Assembly (NCBI GenBank): GCA_963768945.1
Contig: CAVYJW010000003.1
Span: 1-64,000, forward strand
Direction of reading: 5' to 3'
Length of the DNA stretch: 64,000 nucleotides
DNA from: RYN-230 sp963768945
Lineage (GTDB): Bacteria > Actinomycetota > Actinomycetes > Streptosporangiales > Streptosporangiaceae
Below the pieces are notes generated by a model. It worked only from the letters and a program-made list of their open reading frames with translations. It made no database searches and was not told where the DNA came from. Both the position numbers and the translations under genes were made by a program. Each line of letters opens with the position of its first letter. Position 1 is the stretch's first letter. Below are positions 8,741 through 18,238 of this stretch, piece by piece.

Positions 8741-8989
8741 TTGTTCAGATGGGAGCTGGAGGACCTGGCCCGCGAGCAGCTCGCAGGCATGCCGCCTGCC
8801 GTGCAGCTCGCGCTGTCCGACTTCATGGACGCCGTCGTGATTGTCGACCCGGCGGAGTACCAGCGGCGGCCTGATGAGCCGGAGCGGCCGCTGCGGACCC
8901 TGCCATTCGGACAGGCCGGCCTGGTGACATTCCCGGTCTACGAGCCTGATGAGCTCGTGCTGGTCACGCGGGTCATCTGGGCGGGCTGA
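8741..8989 (+). CDS. Small RelE/ParE-like protein, likely toxin partner
   Basis: 82-aa protein starting at TTG 8741, 2 nt after the DUF6247 stop, so translation is probably coupled. The layout is that of a short RelE-superfamily fold: N-terminal helices (WELEDLAREQLAGMPPAVQLALSDFM), then a strand-rich end (RTLPFGQAGLVTFPVYEP, ELVLVTRVIWAG). The catalytic Arg/His set of active RelE toxins cannot be confirmed by eye. The pairing with a DUF6247 protein is the main support. It could be a non-toxic paralogue. Confidence 0.6.
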   Translation: MFRWELEDLAREQLAGMPPAVQLALSDFMDAVVIVDPAEYQRRPDEPERPLRTLPFGQAGLVTFPVYEPDELVLVTRVIWAG

Positions 8990-9160
8990 CCTGGTGTCCG
9001 CCAGTCCATGAATGGGGCAACGGACGCCGTCCGTGATCGCGGGCAATTTCATCGGGCCGTGACCGCCGGCGCACGGACATATAGCGGACAGGCAAGATCA
9101 CGGAGCGGGCGGCTGGCCGGATAAATGCAGGTCAACCGGCATATCCATTAATCAGAACAA

Positions 9161-9217
9161 GCGGTCTGAAAACCGTCGGCTTAGCCTACGCTGGTTCGAA
9201 CCCAGCACCTGCCACCA
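9161..9217 (+). pseudogene. 3' half of a tRNA gene with encoded CCA (integration scar)
   Basis: The sequence has a complete T-arm (GCTGG TTCGAAC CCAGC, 9190-9206), a 3' acceptor strand ACCTGCC and an encoded ACCA end (9214-9217), preceded by a variable region and an anticodon-arm-like stretch. The matching 5' acceptor strand GGCAGGT and the D-arm are not present upstream. Such 3' halves are typical att remnants of elements that integrate into tRNA genes. The amino acid identity cannot be assigned. Confidence 0.55.
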
Positions 9218-9624
9218 CCTGCAAAGATAGCCCGTGAGCTGGGTTTTCCCGGCCTCGCGGGCCTTCTTGTTGTTGTCCCGCGGTGTTTCATGATGTGCCG
9301 CTGTGCGCCGCCGCGTAGCAGTGGTTACGGACATATGGCGGACGGAATCAGGGCGCAGCAAGCGGTTCACTGCACCGCTTGCTCCAACCGTTGTGATGGT
9401 TCATCCGGTCGCCGGCCTGACCGGAGAAGATCACCGCTTATACCCGGATCTGGCGTATACCTGCGACGGACCTGGCGTGTACCCCGGCGGCTTGCGCGGG
9501 CGGGGGCGCGAGGTCAGATATGAGCGTCACCTGTGGCCCGCGGCCCACCGCACGGCTCAAGCGGGCGCGTGTTGCACACCGCGCCCGGCTACGCCGCCGG
9601 GCTCGGCAGGCTGGGCTTGAACGC
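9218..9624. other. Gene-poor stretch between tRNA scar and IS remnants
   Basis: No convincing gene is seen. A hairpin CGGCCTCGCGGGCC followed by TTCTTGTTGTTGT (about 9251-9276) looks like a terminator that may have belonged to the truncated tRNA or to a lost gene. Confidence 0.4.
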
Positions 9625-9765
9625 TGCCGGGAAATCCAGCGGGACACCCGGCTCCGACGCTGAACGGATCCGCCGGAAACCCGTCCTGGGCGGCCTGATC
9701 AACGAATACACGCGCGCCGCCTGACCCCGGCGAACCGCAGGTCACTAGCTGAATCCTATTTTCGA
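9625..9765 (+). pseudogene. IS transposase remnant, C-terminal end and right terminus
   Basis: The plus-strand frame ends in IRRKPVLGGLINEYTRAA, nearly the same as the last residues of the intact transposase at 42322-43404 (IRRKQVLGGLIHEYQIAA). About 30 nt after its stop lies TTTTCGAGCGGGAC, similar to the right end of that IS (TATTCGAGCCC). Only the last about 35 codons remain. It abuts an oppositely oriented 5' fragment of a related IS. Confidence 0.6.
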
Positions 9766-9769
9766 GCGG

Positions 9770-10240
9770 GACACGGCCGTGGATCCGGCGGTGTCCCTGC
9801 AGCGGATTCTCCGTCGCCAGGCGAACGGCCAGGAGGGCGATGCCCGGGACCGCCGGCGGGCGGCCGGGCTTGCGCCGCTTGCACGTGCCGTATTTGCGGC
9901 CGGCCAGCGTGCGGTGCCAGGCCAGTAGCGCCGCTGGCGTCACGGGGAAGATGCAGCCCCGGCGCCTGCGAGCAAGGAGCCGTGCCAGCGCGGCGAACCA
10001 CACCCGGCCGCCCGGCTCATACCGTATCCGGCCGGCGTGCCGGCGCAGCACCGCGTTCTCGTGCCCGAGCACGAGCAGCCCGGCATCCTTCGCCCGGTCG
10101 CCGCGAAACACCAGGACAGCCAGGCCGGGTACCCGGCACGTCAGCAGGTAGACGATCTTGAGCAGCACTCGGCAAGCCACCCATCACCGCGTTCATCATG
10201 CCGGCAACAGTGCAGGTCCACCACCCAACCGAGTATTCGA
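9770..10240 (-). pseudogene. IS transposase remnant, N-terminal part and left terminus
   Basis: Minus-strand residues KDAGLLVLGHENAVLRRH, VTPAALLAWHRTLAGRKYG and ATENPLQGHRRIHG match, position by position, the N-terminal third of the transposase at 42322-43404 (KDAELLVLRHENAVLRRQ, VTPATLLAWHRRLVSRKW, ATDNPAWGHRRVQG). The start is near 10180. The rve catalytic core is gone. A terminal-repeat-like GCTCGAATACTCGG lies near 10235. The copy is divergent from the intact one, so it is an older relative rather than a recent duplicate. Confidence 0.7.
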
Positions 10241-10257
10241 GCGGCACAGGCCCGCCA

Positions 10258-10452
10258 CGACCCCGGCCGCCCGCTCACCGAAGACGACATCCGCGCTCTT
10301 ATTGCCGCCCTCGGCAGCCTGCGCGACGTCATCTGCAACGTCGGGCCCGCCGAGAAAGCAGCCATCTACGACCAGTTCGACCTCAAGGTCACCTTCAAGC
10401 CCGGACAAGCAAAAATCCGGGCCGAAATCACCATCGGCCCGGATAAATATGT
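10258..10452 (+). pseudogene. Serine recombinase, C-terminal fragment
   Basis: About 65 residues (LTEDDIRALIAALGSLRDV, VGPAEKAAIYDQFDLKVTF, AKIRAEITIGPDKY) match the C-terminal end of large actinomycete serine recombinases, where a helical ADPADRAAxY-like segment is followed by a short beta hairpin. The resolvase catalytic domain and the zinc ribbon are absent. It lies directly beside the left 32-bp repeat (10463) and may be the ruin of an integrase gene of this or an older element. Confidence 0.55.
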
Positions 10453-10462
10453 AGAGCACGCA

Positions 10463-10494
10463 GAGCAATGTGGGGATACGGGTCGTGTCCGAGG
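10463..10494 (+). repeat. Left copy of 32-bp direct repeat, candidate attL
   Basis: These 32 bases are identical to 48666-48697, where they run into the 3' end of tRNA-Leu(GAG). The shared core includes GTGTCCGAGG, the complement of the last bases of the tRNA. The similarity stops abruptly at 10495. This is what is expected at the far end of an element integrated into the tRNA. Confidence 0.7.
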
Positions 10495-11043
10495 ACCGAG
10501 TTGCAACTTACGTACATGATCGACATCGCCTTGACCGCGGAGTTTTCACTTATTGCTAGCGGTGCGCGATGAGCGGCGGAGACTGGGCCATGGGTCTGTG
10601 GATTTTACGAGATAGATCCCTGCCCCGGCCGGTGTGGGGTGACCGGGGGCGGTCGGCCTTCCGCTAGTGGTGGTGCATTGCGGGACGCCTGGCGACTTGG
10701 CTGTTCTGGCCGGGCGGAAACGGTCCGTGATGACCATGGGGCAACAGCGCGCGCAAGTAGCCGCCGATCTGCACGTCGGCCCGAGTGTGAGGCATAGCTT
10801 GCGCTCCTGCGCAGATCTGGATGATCGGTGCGGGGAGCGCGCGTTTCCGGGGGTCAGCGCCAGGTGTGGGGACCTCAGCCCGGACTCAGCCCCGACTCGG
10901 CCCGTTGCCTGCCGGGATCGGTGGTGGAAATACCGTAATTCTGCGGTATCCCGCGGGCTTGTGCCTGTCCTACCGTCTGCTCACTGGCAGAGTGTGCGGG
11001 GCCGGAACCGGCCTGGGGTGCACTTTAGGAGAGCGAGGCAGCC
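10495..11043. other. Non-coding or decayed stretch after the left repeat
   Basis: No frame with a believable start and motif was found. The last 20 bases contain the ribosome site (AGGAGAG) of the DsrE-like gene. The rest is probably element-end DNA that has lost its genes. Confidence 0.4.
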
Positions 11044-11409
11044 ATGGCTGGCAAGGCAGTTATCAGTCTCACCACTGGCTTGGAGGACCCGGAGAAGGTG
11101 ACCGTCGCGTTCCTGGTTGCGGTCGGTGCCGCCGAATCCGGTCGGCCGACGGTGATGTTCCAGGCCAAGGAAGCCGTCCGGCTGGCGCTGGATGGGGTGG
11201 CCGCGGGCGTGGCCTGCGACGGCTGCCCGGCGCTGCCCGAGCTGCTGGCCCGGTATGAGAAGGCGGGCGGGCGGTACCTGGTCTGCCCGGTCTGCTTCAA
11301 CGCCAAGCAGCTCGATAAGGGCAGCCTGATCGCCGGTGCCGAATTGGCCGGTACCGTCCAGCTGTGGGAATGGATCGGCGACGACGGCGCGACGACCTTC
11401 AGCTACTGA
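11044..11409 (+). CDS. DsrE/DsrF-like family protein
   Basis: 121-aa cytoplasmic protein. KAVISLTTGLEDPEKVTVAFLVAVGAA is the first strand-loop-helix of the DsrE fold, followed by GRPTVMFQAKEAVRLAL. Two cysteine pairs are visible (CDGC near residue 59, CPVC near residue 79), unlike the single conserved Cys of classical sulfur carriers. DsrE-family proteins shuttle persulfide sulfur or act as peroxiredoxin-like partners; here the partner is unknown. The ATG at 11044 follows AGGAGAGCGAGGC. It stands alone before a LuxR-type regulator remnant. A link with the rhodanese enzyme at 39.6-41.3 kb is possible but only an inference. Confidence 0.8.
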   Translation: MAGKAVISLTTGLEDPEKVTVAFLVAVGAAESGRPTVMFQAKEAVRLALDGVAAGVACDGCPALPELLARYEKAGGRYLVCPVCFNAKQLDKGSLIAGAELAGTVQLWEWIGDDGATTFSY

Positions 11410-11546
11410 CATCCGGACGAGGTGGCGCTGGCGCCGGCCTCAGGGGCTTCAGACTGGCCTGGAATAGTCGTCCAGCTGGGTCTGGAGGACCATCGTGGGC
11501 GGCCTGGCATCTACCGGCAAGGACTGTGGGGGTGCAGGCTGTGGTT

Positions 11547-14407
11547 ATGGACGGGTTGCTTGTCGGGCGCGACGCTGAGTGCACGGCGCTGCGCAGCCGC
11601 CTGGCGGTCTCGCAGGCCGGGCCGGTGCCCGTGGTTCTGGTCGCCGGCGAGGCGGAGCCGGCAAGACCACGCTGGTGGAGCATGTTCTTGCCAGCACCTC
11701 CACCCTCGTCCTGCGTGGCCGGGCGGCCGCATGGGCATGTCCGGCCGGTGAGGTCGTGGCCAGCGCGCTGCGACCGGCTGTCCGCGGCGCCGCCAGGCCG
11801 CTCCCAGCTGTTCTCGCCCAGGTCATGCCCGAGCTCGGCGCCGCGCCGGCGGAGCCTAGCCCGGCGGCTGTTGCCGCGGCCGTGTGCTCAGTGTTGGCCG
11901 CCGCGGCTGGCGATGGCGCCCTGACGCTGTTCCTGGATGACCTGCAGTGGGCGGATGAGGCAAGCCTGGACTTGCTGGTGGCGCTGGCCGATGCGGCATG
12001 CGGCCTGCCAATCGCCATCGTTGGCTGTTACCGCAGCGATGAGCTGCCACGCGGTCATCGCCTGCGCGCCGTCAGGGCGCTGCTGCGCAGGAACCGCCAG
12101 CTCGCCGAGATCGAGCTCGGCCCGCTTGGCGATGACGACGTGACGCGCATGCTGACCAGCTTGTGGGGGGCAGCGCCGCAACCGGCGCTGGCCGCGGCGG
12201 TGGCCAGCCGGGCCGACGGGCTCCCGTTCGCCGTCGAAGAACTGGCCTTCGCGCTCCGCGACGCCGGCCGTCTGGCCTACCGCGACGGCGCGGTCACGCT
12301 GGCCGGTGCGGGTGCTGCCCTGGTACCTGAGGGCATCCGGGAGGCGGTCCTGCTGCGGGCGTCGCGGCTGACCGCTGAGGAGCGGGCGCTGCTGGAGACT
12401 GCCGCCGTGGCAGGCATCGAGTTCGACATCGACATCGTCGTGGCGACCGCGGGCACGACAGTGTGGCCGGACGGGTTCACCGCGGCTGGGCTGCTGACCG
12501 AGGCCCGCGACGGCCGGGCCGCGTTCCGCCACCCGCTGGCCCAGGAGGCGGCTTATGCCGACATCCCGTGGTCTCGCCGCCGCCGCTTGCACCGGACGCT
12601 GGCCAGCACGCTGGCCAGCCGCGGTGCGGTACCCGCGCTGATCGCCGTGCACCACCTGGCCGCCAGGGATTTCGGGCCGGCCCGGGGGGCGCTGCTCGCG
12701 GCGGCCGACGAGCATTACGCTGTGCACGCCTACCGGGACGCCGCCCGCGCGCTGCGCACAGCGCTCGACTATTGGCCATCGGGCGAGCAAGACCCCTCCC
12801 GGCTGGCGGTCATCGACCGGCTGGCCCGGTGCGCTGAGATGTGTTCGGAGTACGCCGACGCCGTCATGTTGCTGCGCGAGCTCGCCGACGGGCATGAGCG
12901 CCGCGGCGACAGCCACGCCCGGGCCAGCACCTGCCGGCGGCTGGCCCTCGCCCACGAACTGCGTGGGCAGTGGGAATCGGCGCTGACGGCACGGGAAGCG
13001 GCGGCGGTGGCGTTTGTGGCTGCGGGCATCCCGGCCGAAGCTGCCATCGACCGGCTGGCCGTGGCCGCCCACCTGCGCTCAGCAGCCAGCTTCTCCGCTG
13101 CCCTGGCTACCCTGAACGCCGCCGCGGCAGACGCCCAGGCCTGCGGACGGACCGATCTGCTGCTGCGCATCCAGGGCCTGCGCGGCAACGTGCTGTCGCG
13201 GCAGGGTCAGCACCGCGACGGGATCGCCGCCGTGCGCGCGGCGCTGGATCAAGCACTCGCTGAGTCGCTCCCCGACACCACCGCCGAGCTGCAGCAGCGG
13301 CTGGCGGACGCACTTGAGCACTCCGGTGACTACCGGGCCGCGACGGCCGCGTACGCCGCTGCTTACCAGTACTGCGACGCGCACGGTGCCGACGCGGTCG
13401 GGCAGCTGTGCCGGGCCTGTGCCAGCGCGGTCTTGTTCGCCCGCGGCCAGTGGGACCGCACGGCCGGCGTCTGCGAGGACGTGCTCGGGTCGGCAGCCGC
13501 GCCGCACGCACGAGCGGTCGGCGCCGGCCTGCTCGGCCTGGTGCACGCCATGCGGGGAGCGGCCAGGCTAGCGCGCCCCCACCTGCTCGACAGTCACCTA
13601 ACCGCTACCCGGATCGAGCTCACCGCCATGGAGCTGCTTTCCTCCTGGGGCCTATGCATCCTGGACGACGCGGCTGGCGCTCACGGCGCCGCCGCCGACC
13701 GGGGCCGGCAGATGCTCGCCCGCCTCGCCCGGACCCAAGAGCGGCACTACAGCGTGCCGATCCTGCAGTGGCTGGCCACCTTCTTCACCGAAGAGGGCCT
13801 TGCTGCCGACACCAGCGCCTGCGCCGCCGCCCTATCGCAGATAGCCGAGGCCACTGCCCAGTCCGAAGCGATCGCCGCCCTCGCGCACGCCCGCGGCGAG
13901 ACCGTGCTGGCAGACCAGCCGGAAGCAGCCGCACACCAGCTGCGCACGGCCGCCGAGATGTTCAGCCGCCTGGATCTCCCGCTGCAAGCAGCGCAAGCCC
14001 AGCGCCGCGCCGCCGCTGCTGTCACCCGGCTCGGCGAGCACGCCCGCGCACGGGAGCTGCTGCACGCCGCGTACGCCACCGCCGACCAGCTCGGCGCCCG
14101 TCACCTGCGCGAAAGCTGCACCGCCGGGCTCCGCCAGCTCGGCGACACACCACGCCGCCACCCACACTCGCGCCGCGTGACCGCAGGCCTCACCAGCCGC
14201 GAACTGGACGTCATGCAGCTGGTAGCCCAGGGAAACACCAGCAGGCAGGCCGGCCGCACCTTGTTCATCAGCCCGCGCACCGTAGAGATGCACGTCCACA
14301 GCAGCATGCAAAAGCTGCAGTGCAAAACCAGGGCCGAAGCGGTACGCCGACTCACCGAACTACAAGCACTGCCCCAGCCAGACACGGCCAGGGAAGAGTC
14401 GAGCTAA
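11547..14407 (+). pseudogene. LAL-type (LuxR/MalT-like) ATPase regulator, frameshifted in the P-loop
   Basis: The 2861-nt reading region is one base short of 954 codons. The start frame (ATG 11547) gives MDGLLVGRDAECTALRSRL ... VVLVAGEA, and the next frame continues GGAGKTTLVEHVL: a missing G in GCGGAGCC (about 11655-11660) falls inside the Walker A motif. After that the frame is open to 14407, with Walker B (LTLFLDDLQWADEASL), TPR-like helices and a C-terminal LuxR HTH (LTSRELDVMQLVAQGNTSRQ, ISPRTVEMHV). LAL proteins are ATP- and ligand-gated activators of nearby genes. Because 940 codons downstream are intact, either the frameshift is recent or it is a sequencing error. Confidence 0.8.
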
Positions 14408-14793
14408 CCACCCAGCCAAAGTCGCCAGCCCGTAATGGCAGGGCGGCGGCGAAGCCCGGCTTCCACGCGCACGACCTCTGACCTGCGGGGCTCACACAGA
14501 TCCATCTGATCTGCGCCCAACGACCCGTCCGGCAGACATGATGATAAACCGCTCCGATTCGGCAACTTGTTTGGATGATGTTCGGGAGCTCGGGGATCTG
14601 GGATCCTCGGGCGTTGAGCGGGGCGGGCTCGCTCGCGAATCGGCTGCCGTCACCATCTGGTGTTCTGGCTCACGAACGGCTCCGCGGCCCGTCCCGTTCA
14701 CCCGGTGAGGACGTGGCTCAAAAGAGGTCTGCGCTGCCGGAAGTTGCATTGCCCTTCCTCGCCTAACGGCACCCGATGGCTAGGAGGATTCCC
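14408..14793. other. Intergenic stretch, probably includes the IS110 left end
   Basis: No gene is recognised. The last bases (TAGGAGGATTCCC) form the ribosome site for the IS110 transposase remnant that starts at TTG 14794. IS110 elements lack clear inverted repeats, so the boundary cannot be set. Confidence 0.4.
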
Positions 14794-15790
14794 TTGAACG
14801 ATGACGTGATGATCGCGGTGGACCCGCATAAGGCCAGCAATACCGCGGCCGTGCTGGACCCGGTGAGCAAGACCTTGATCGACTCGGCCCGGTTCGCGAA
14901 TAGCGAGGATGGCTATGCGCAGCTGGCGGCCTTTGCCGCGCGGTGGGAACAGCGGCGCTGGGCGGTGGAGGGCTGTCATGGTGCGGGCCGGTCCCTGGCC
15001 CAGCGGCTGGTCGCAGACGGTGAGGCGGTGCTGGACGTGCCAGGCCAAGCTGGCCGCCCGGGTCCGGGTCTACTCCCGCGGCCATGGCCGCAAGACCGGC
15101 AAAGACGACGCGGTCTGGATCGGGCTGGCCGCCTTGGACGGCACCGGCGTCCTGCCTGTGAGCTGCGATGACGCGCTGGTGAGCTTGCGGCTGCTGCGGC
15201 CGGCGGGAGGAGCTCGTCGTGCAGCGCACCCAGGCGGTGTGCCGGCTGCACCGGCTGCTGGCCGAGCTGACCCCGGGCGGGATGCGCCGCGAGCTGTCCG
15301 CGAACAAGGCCCAGGCCCTGCTCGCCCGGATCCGCCCGGCCGGCGACGTCGCCGCGGTCCGGCTGCATATCGCCCGGGACCATCTGGCTGACATCCGCGC
15401 CCTGGATGCCCGGCTGAAGTTCATCGCATCCCAGATCGCCGCCTTGGTCGCCGAGTCCGGTACGACCCTGACCAGCTTGTATGGCATCGGCCCGCTGATC
15501 GCCGGGCGGATCCTGGCCGAAGCCGGTGATGGGGCCCGGTTCGCCAGCAAGGACAAGTTCGCCAGCTATAACGGCACCGCCCCGATCGACGCCTCCTCCG
15601 GCGAACAGGTCCGGCACCGGCTGTCCCGGGCCGGGAACCGGCGGAACGGCCACGCCCTGCACATGATGGCCGTCACCCAGATCCGCAATCCCGGCACCCC
15701 CGGCAGGCTGTATTACGAGCGGAAACGCTCCGAGGGCAAGACCCCCAAGGAAGCGCTGCGAGGCCCGAAGCGACGGCTGTCCGACACGGC
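14794..15790 (+). pseudogene. IS110 family transposase, two frameshifts and truncated 3' end
   Basis: The N-terminal frame has the IS110 DEDD start (DVMIAVDPHKASNTAAVLD). It shifts near 15045 into KLAARVRVYSRGHGRKTGKDDAVW and again near 15210 into RTQAVCRLHRLLAELTPGG. The C-terminal transposase_20 part follows (LTSLYGIGPLIAGRILAEAG, SYNGTAPIDASSGEQ, NRRNGHALHMMA). The last codons (KRRLSDT) run into the start of the DUF2283 gene, so the very end is lost. Two frameshifts and a missing tail make it inactive. Confidence 0.85.
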
Positions 15791-15801
15791 ACAATCGACA
15801 C

Positions 15802-16023
15802 GTGCGGATCACCTACGACCCCGCCGCCGACGCGGTCTACATCCACCTCACCGGCAACCCGCTCGAGCCGGGCCGGATCACCCTGCAGGCCCCCACGCCG
15901 CCCGGCACCAGCGGGTTCATCGCATTGGACTGGGAAGACGACCGCCTCGTCGGCATCGAGATCCTCGACGCCAGCACCCGCCTCCACCCCGACCTCCTCG
16001 AAGAAGCCGAAATCGACACCTAA
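15802..16023 (+). CDS. DUF2283 family protein
   Basis: 73-aa protein with the standard DUF2283 pattern: MRITYDPAADAVYIHL at the start, then GFIALDWEDDRLVGIEILDAS. These small strand-rich proteins are often encoded next to mobile DNA and toxin-like genes; no activity is established. The GTG at 15802 lies just inside the end of the truncated IS110, so the gene was probably brought next to it by a deletion, and it has no clear ribosome site. The length is normal for the family and the frame is complete. Confidence 0.8.
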   Translation: MRITYDPAADAVYIHLTGNPLEPGRITLQAPTPPGTSGFIALDWEDDRLVGIEILDASTRLHPDLLEEAEIDT

Positions 16024-16188
16024 AACGGCGGCCTCTTGACAGAGAGGAGCCGTTAGGCGCCGGAGCGCCGTCAACCGCTATGCGAGCGTCACTACATGGA
16101 GTGCCTTCAAGTCATGCCGACGACCGGCCACTAGGAGCACCGGGCAGGTTCGGCCATGTGCACGGACTGTCAGCATGTACGTAAGCGT

Positions 16189-16223
16189 GTGTCCGAGAGG
16201 GACTTGAGCCCCCATGCCTGTGA
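16189..16223 (-). repeat. tRNA-Leu 3'-half remnant, candidate att scar
   Basis: GTGTCCGAGAGGGACTTG and the following AGCCCCCATGCC match the complement of the 3' half (acceptor and T-arm) of the intact tRNA-Leu(GAG) at 48689-48774 with few changes. The 5' half is missing. Confidence 0.65.
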
Positions 16224-16288
16224 CCTGCGACGTTGCTCGCCTGCCCCATACCGGCAAACTGATAACCGCAGGTCAGAGAGTTGCATAT

Positions 16289-16304
16289 GTGTCCGAGGGG
16301 GGAC
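16289..16304 (-). repeat. Second tRNA-Leu 3'-end remnant
   Basis: GTGTCCGAGGGGGGAC is identical to the complement of the last 16 bases at the 3' end of tRNA-Leu(GAG). It is followed by a decayed CGACCCCATACCCCC. It lies 100 bp from the previous remnant in the same orientation. Confidence 0.6.
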
Positions 16305-16670
16305 CGACCCCATACCCCCATATTGCTCTATCTGCTCCAGCGCCGAGCTTGATCTTTAGTGCGCCTGGGATTCCTGCCTAGCGCTTGAGTCGGTTGACCT
16401 GCAGGAATGTGTACTTGAATCGGACGTAGCACACGATCGCAGCCACGATAGCTTTCGAAGTCCGCCTGCAGAGCCGACTTGAACCCCCATAGAACCAGCT
16501 TGAATCCTCTAGAAAAGGTGGGGGATCGTCGACAGCGAGGTCGTCCAACTTGGCCGGCGTCTGCGGTACCTTCGGACCGGGTTCCCCGCGTGAGGCGCAG
16601 CATCAGGTAACAGATCTCCTGACGCCGCTTGACGTGTCGGTGCAGCGCCGCGAGGTGCTCGGCGGCGTGA

Positions 16671-17065
16671 TCAGCGACTACTACCGAGCCCCATGAACCA
16701 CTCCATGAACTCGCAGGTCAGGCAACCAGCGACATATTGGAGCGGTACAGGCCGCCGGCAACGCATGCTCGGCAGGTAGTAGGCGTGTTCCCAGGCGTCG
16801 AAGACCAGCAGTGGGATGGCGCCCTGCCACACATTGCCGTGATGGTCGTAGACCCGCGCGATGATCAGCCGCAGGGACAGCGGCTCGTAGCTCAGCACCC
16901 ACAGCCCGATCCCTGGACGCTGGTTGTCGCCGGTCGGCTGCCCGGCGAAGGCCTCGAATGACACGAAATGCGCGGTGATCGCGTCCCCGAGGGCTTGGCG
17001 GTTGCCGCCGTCGCCGCCGGACAGGTTCTGCCAGTAGATCGAGTACGGGACGTGGCGCGCGGCCG
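16671..17065 (-). pseudogene. sodF: Fe/Mn superoxide dismutase, C-terminal remnant
   Basis: The minus strand encodes HVPYSIYWQNLSGGDGG, a central loop, and VYDHHGNVWQGAIPLLVFDAWEHAYYL, i.e. the C-terminal domain of an Fe/Mn SOD with the metal-binding D-W-E-H motif. The N-terminal helices with the first His ligand are absent, so no active enzyme can form. It lies 12 bp downstream of the Ni/Co transporter in the same direction. In Streptomyces the regulator Nur represses both nickel uptake and the Fe-SOD gene, and a Nur-type box is found upstream of this unit. The end of the frame (LQYVAG...) is abnormal too. Confidence 0.75.
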
Positions 17066-17077
17066 GCCGCCAGGGGG

Positions 17078-18190
17078 TTAGTCGTTCGCGTTGGCTTTGG
17101 CGGCGGCCAGGTCCCACCTTTGCTCGATTTTGCCGAAGCGCCAGATGGACAGGGCGACGGCCCAGGTGAGGACGAAGATGCCGACGATGACGAACCCGGC
17201 CTTGTTGATGTCGAAGTTCCCCATGAAGGTCCAGAACCCGCGGGTGAGGGCGTATTCCTGGCCGATGAGGCCGAGGATCTCGATGGTGCCGATGAAGAAC
17301 GCGACGAAGACCGACAGGCCGGTGATGGTCAGGTTGTAGAACACCTTCCGGATCGGGCGGGCGAAGGCCCAGTCGTAGGCGAAGTTCATGAAGCAGCCGT
17401 CGGCGGTGTCGAACAGGCACATACCGGCGGCGAACAGGACCGGCAGGGACAAGATCGCATAGAACGGCAGGCCGCTGACCACGGCCGTGCCGGCCAGGAC
17501 GAGCAGCGCGACTTCGGTGGCGGTGTCGAACCCGAGGCCGAACAGGACGCCAACGGGGTACATCTTCCACGGGGTGTCGATGCGCCTGGCGTAGCCGCCG
17601 AAGACGCGGTTCATCAGCCCGCGGCTGTCGAGTTTCTCCTCGAGTTCCTCATCGCTGTACTCGCCCTGGCGCATCTCGCGGAACACTTTGACGATCGCGA
17701 CCAGGACCACGAGGTTCAGCAGGGCGATGAGGTACAGGAAGGTGCCCGACACGGTGGTGCCGATGATCCCGGTGATGTTGTGCAGCCCAGAGCCGCCGTT
17801 TTTCACCTGGTCATCGAGGGCGCGGATGCCAAAGTTCAGCAGCAGGGCCATGACGAACACGATGGTGGAGTGCCCGAGGGAGAAGAAGAACCCGACCGAC
17901 AGGGGCCGCTTGCCGTCCTGGACCAGCTTGCGGGTAGTGTTGTCGATCGCCGCGATGTGGTCGGCGTCGAACGCATGCCGCATCCCCAGGGTGTAGGCCA
18001 GGATCCCCGTCCCGAACCCGAAGATCTCCTTATTGGTGATGTGGTAATGCCCGCCGACCGCGGCGGCCAGCATCACCCAGCCGAGCACGTTCAGCCCGAT
18101 AATGGTCGCCACCATGGCCCCGGCCCGGGCCCACTCGGCAGGGGTCAGCCCGTCCCGGATCCTGAGCAGGCGCGCACGGGGATCAGCCAT
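17078..18190 (-). CDS. NiCoT family nickel/cobalt transporter
   Basis: 370-aa integral membrane protein of the HoxN/HupN/NixA family that imports Ni2+ or Co2+. The signature HX4DH is present as RHAFDADHIAAIDN (residues 71-84). Further family blocks are SVGFFFSLGHSTIVF, GLGFDTATEVALLVLAG and MCLFDTADGCFM. About eight membrane helices are seen. The frame opens at 18352, but I chose ATG 18190 because GAGGAAGGTG lies just upstream and the protein then starts as family members do. A Nur-type operator lies 49 bp before the start, so expression is expected under nickel limitation. A SOD remnant follows on the same strand. Substrate (Ni over Co) is inferred from the Nur box. Confidence 0.93.
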   Translation of the reverse strand: MADPRARLLRIRDGLTPAEWARAGAMVATIIGLNVLGWVMLAAAVGGHYHITNKEIFGFGTGILAYTLGMRHAFDADHIAAIDNTTRKLVQDGKRPLSVGFFFSLGHSTIVFVMALLLNFGIRALDDQVKNGGSGLHNITGIIGTTVSGTFLYLIALLNLVVLVAIVKVFREMRQGEYSDEELEEKLDSRGLMNRVFGGYARRIDTPWKMYPVGVLFGLGFDTATEVALLVLAGTAVVSGLPFYAILSLPVLFAAGMCLFDTADGCFMNFAYDWAFARPIRKVFYNLTITGLSVFVAFFIGTIEILGLIGQEYALTRGFWTFMGNFDINKAGFVIVGIFVLTWAVALSIWRFGKIEQRWDLAAAKANAND

Positions 18191-18238
18191 CGGGGACACA
18201 CCTTCCTCAGGCAGCGAGACACGGCCAGTGTAGAAACA

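Larger units (their letters stand above)
16024..16670. other. Non-coding stretch with tRNA-Leu fragments
   Basis: No gene is supported. It contains two tRNA-Leu 3'-end copies (16189 and 16289) and a T-arm-like GACTTGAACCCCCAT at about 16474. These look like successive scars of integration or excision at tRNA-Leu. Confidence 0.5.
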
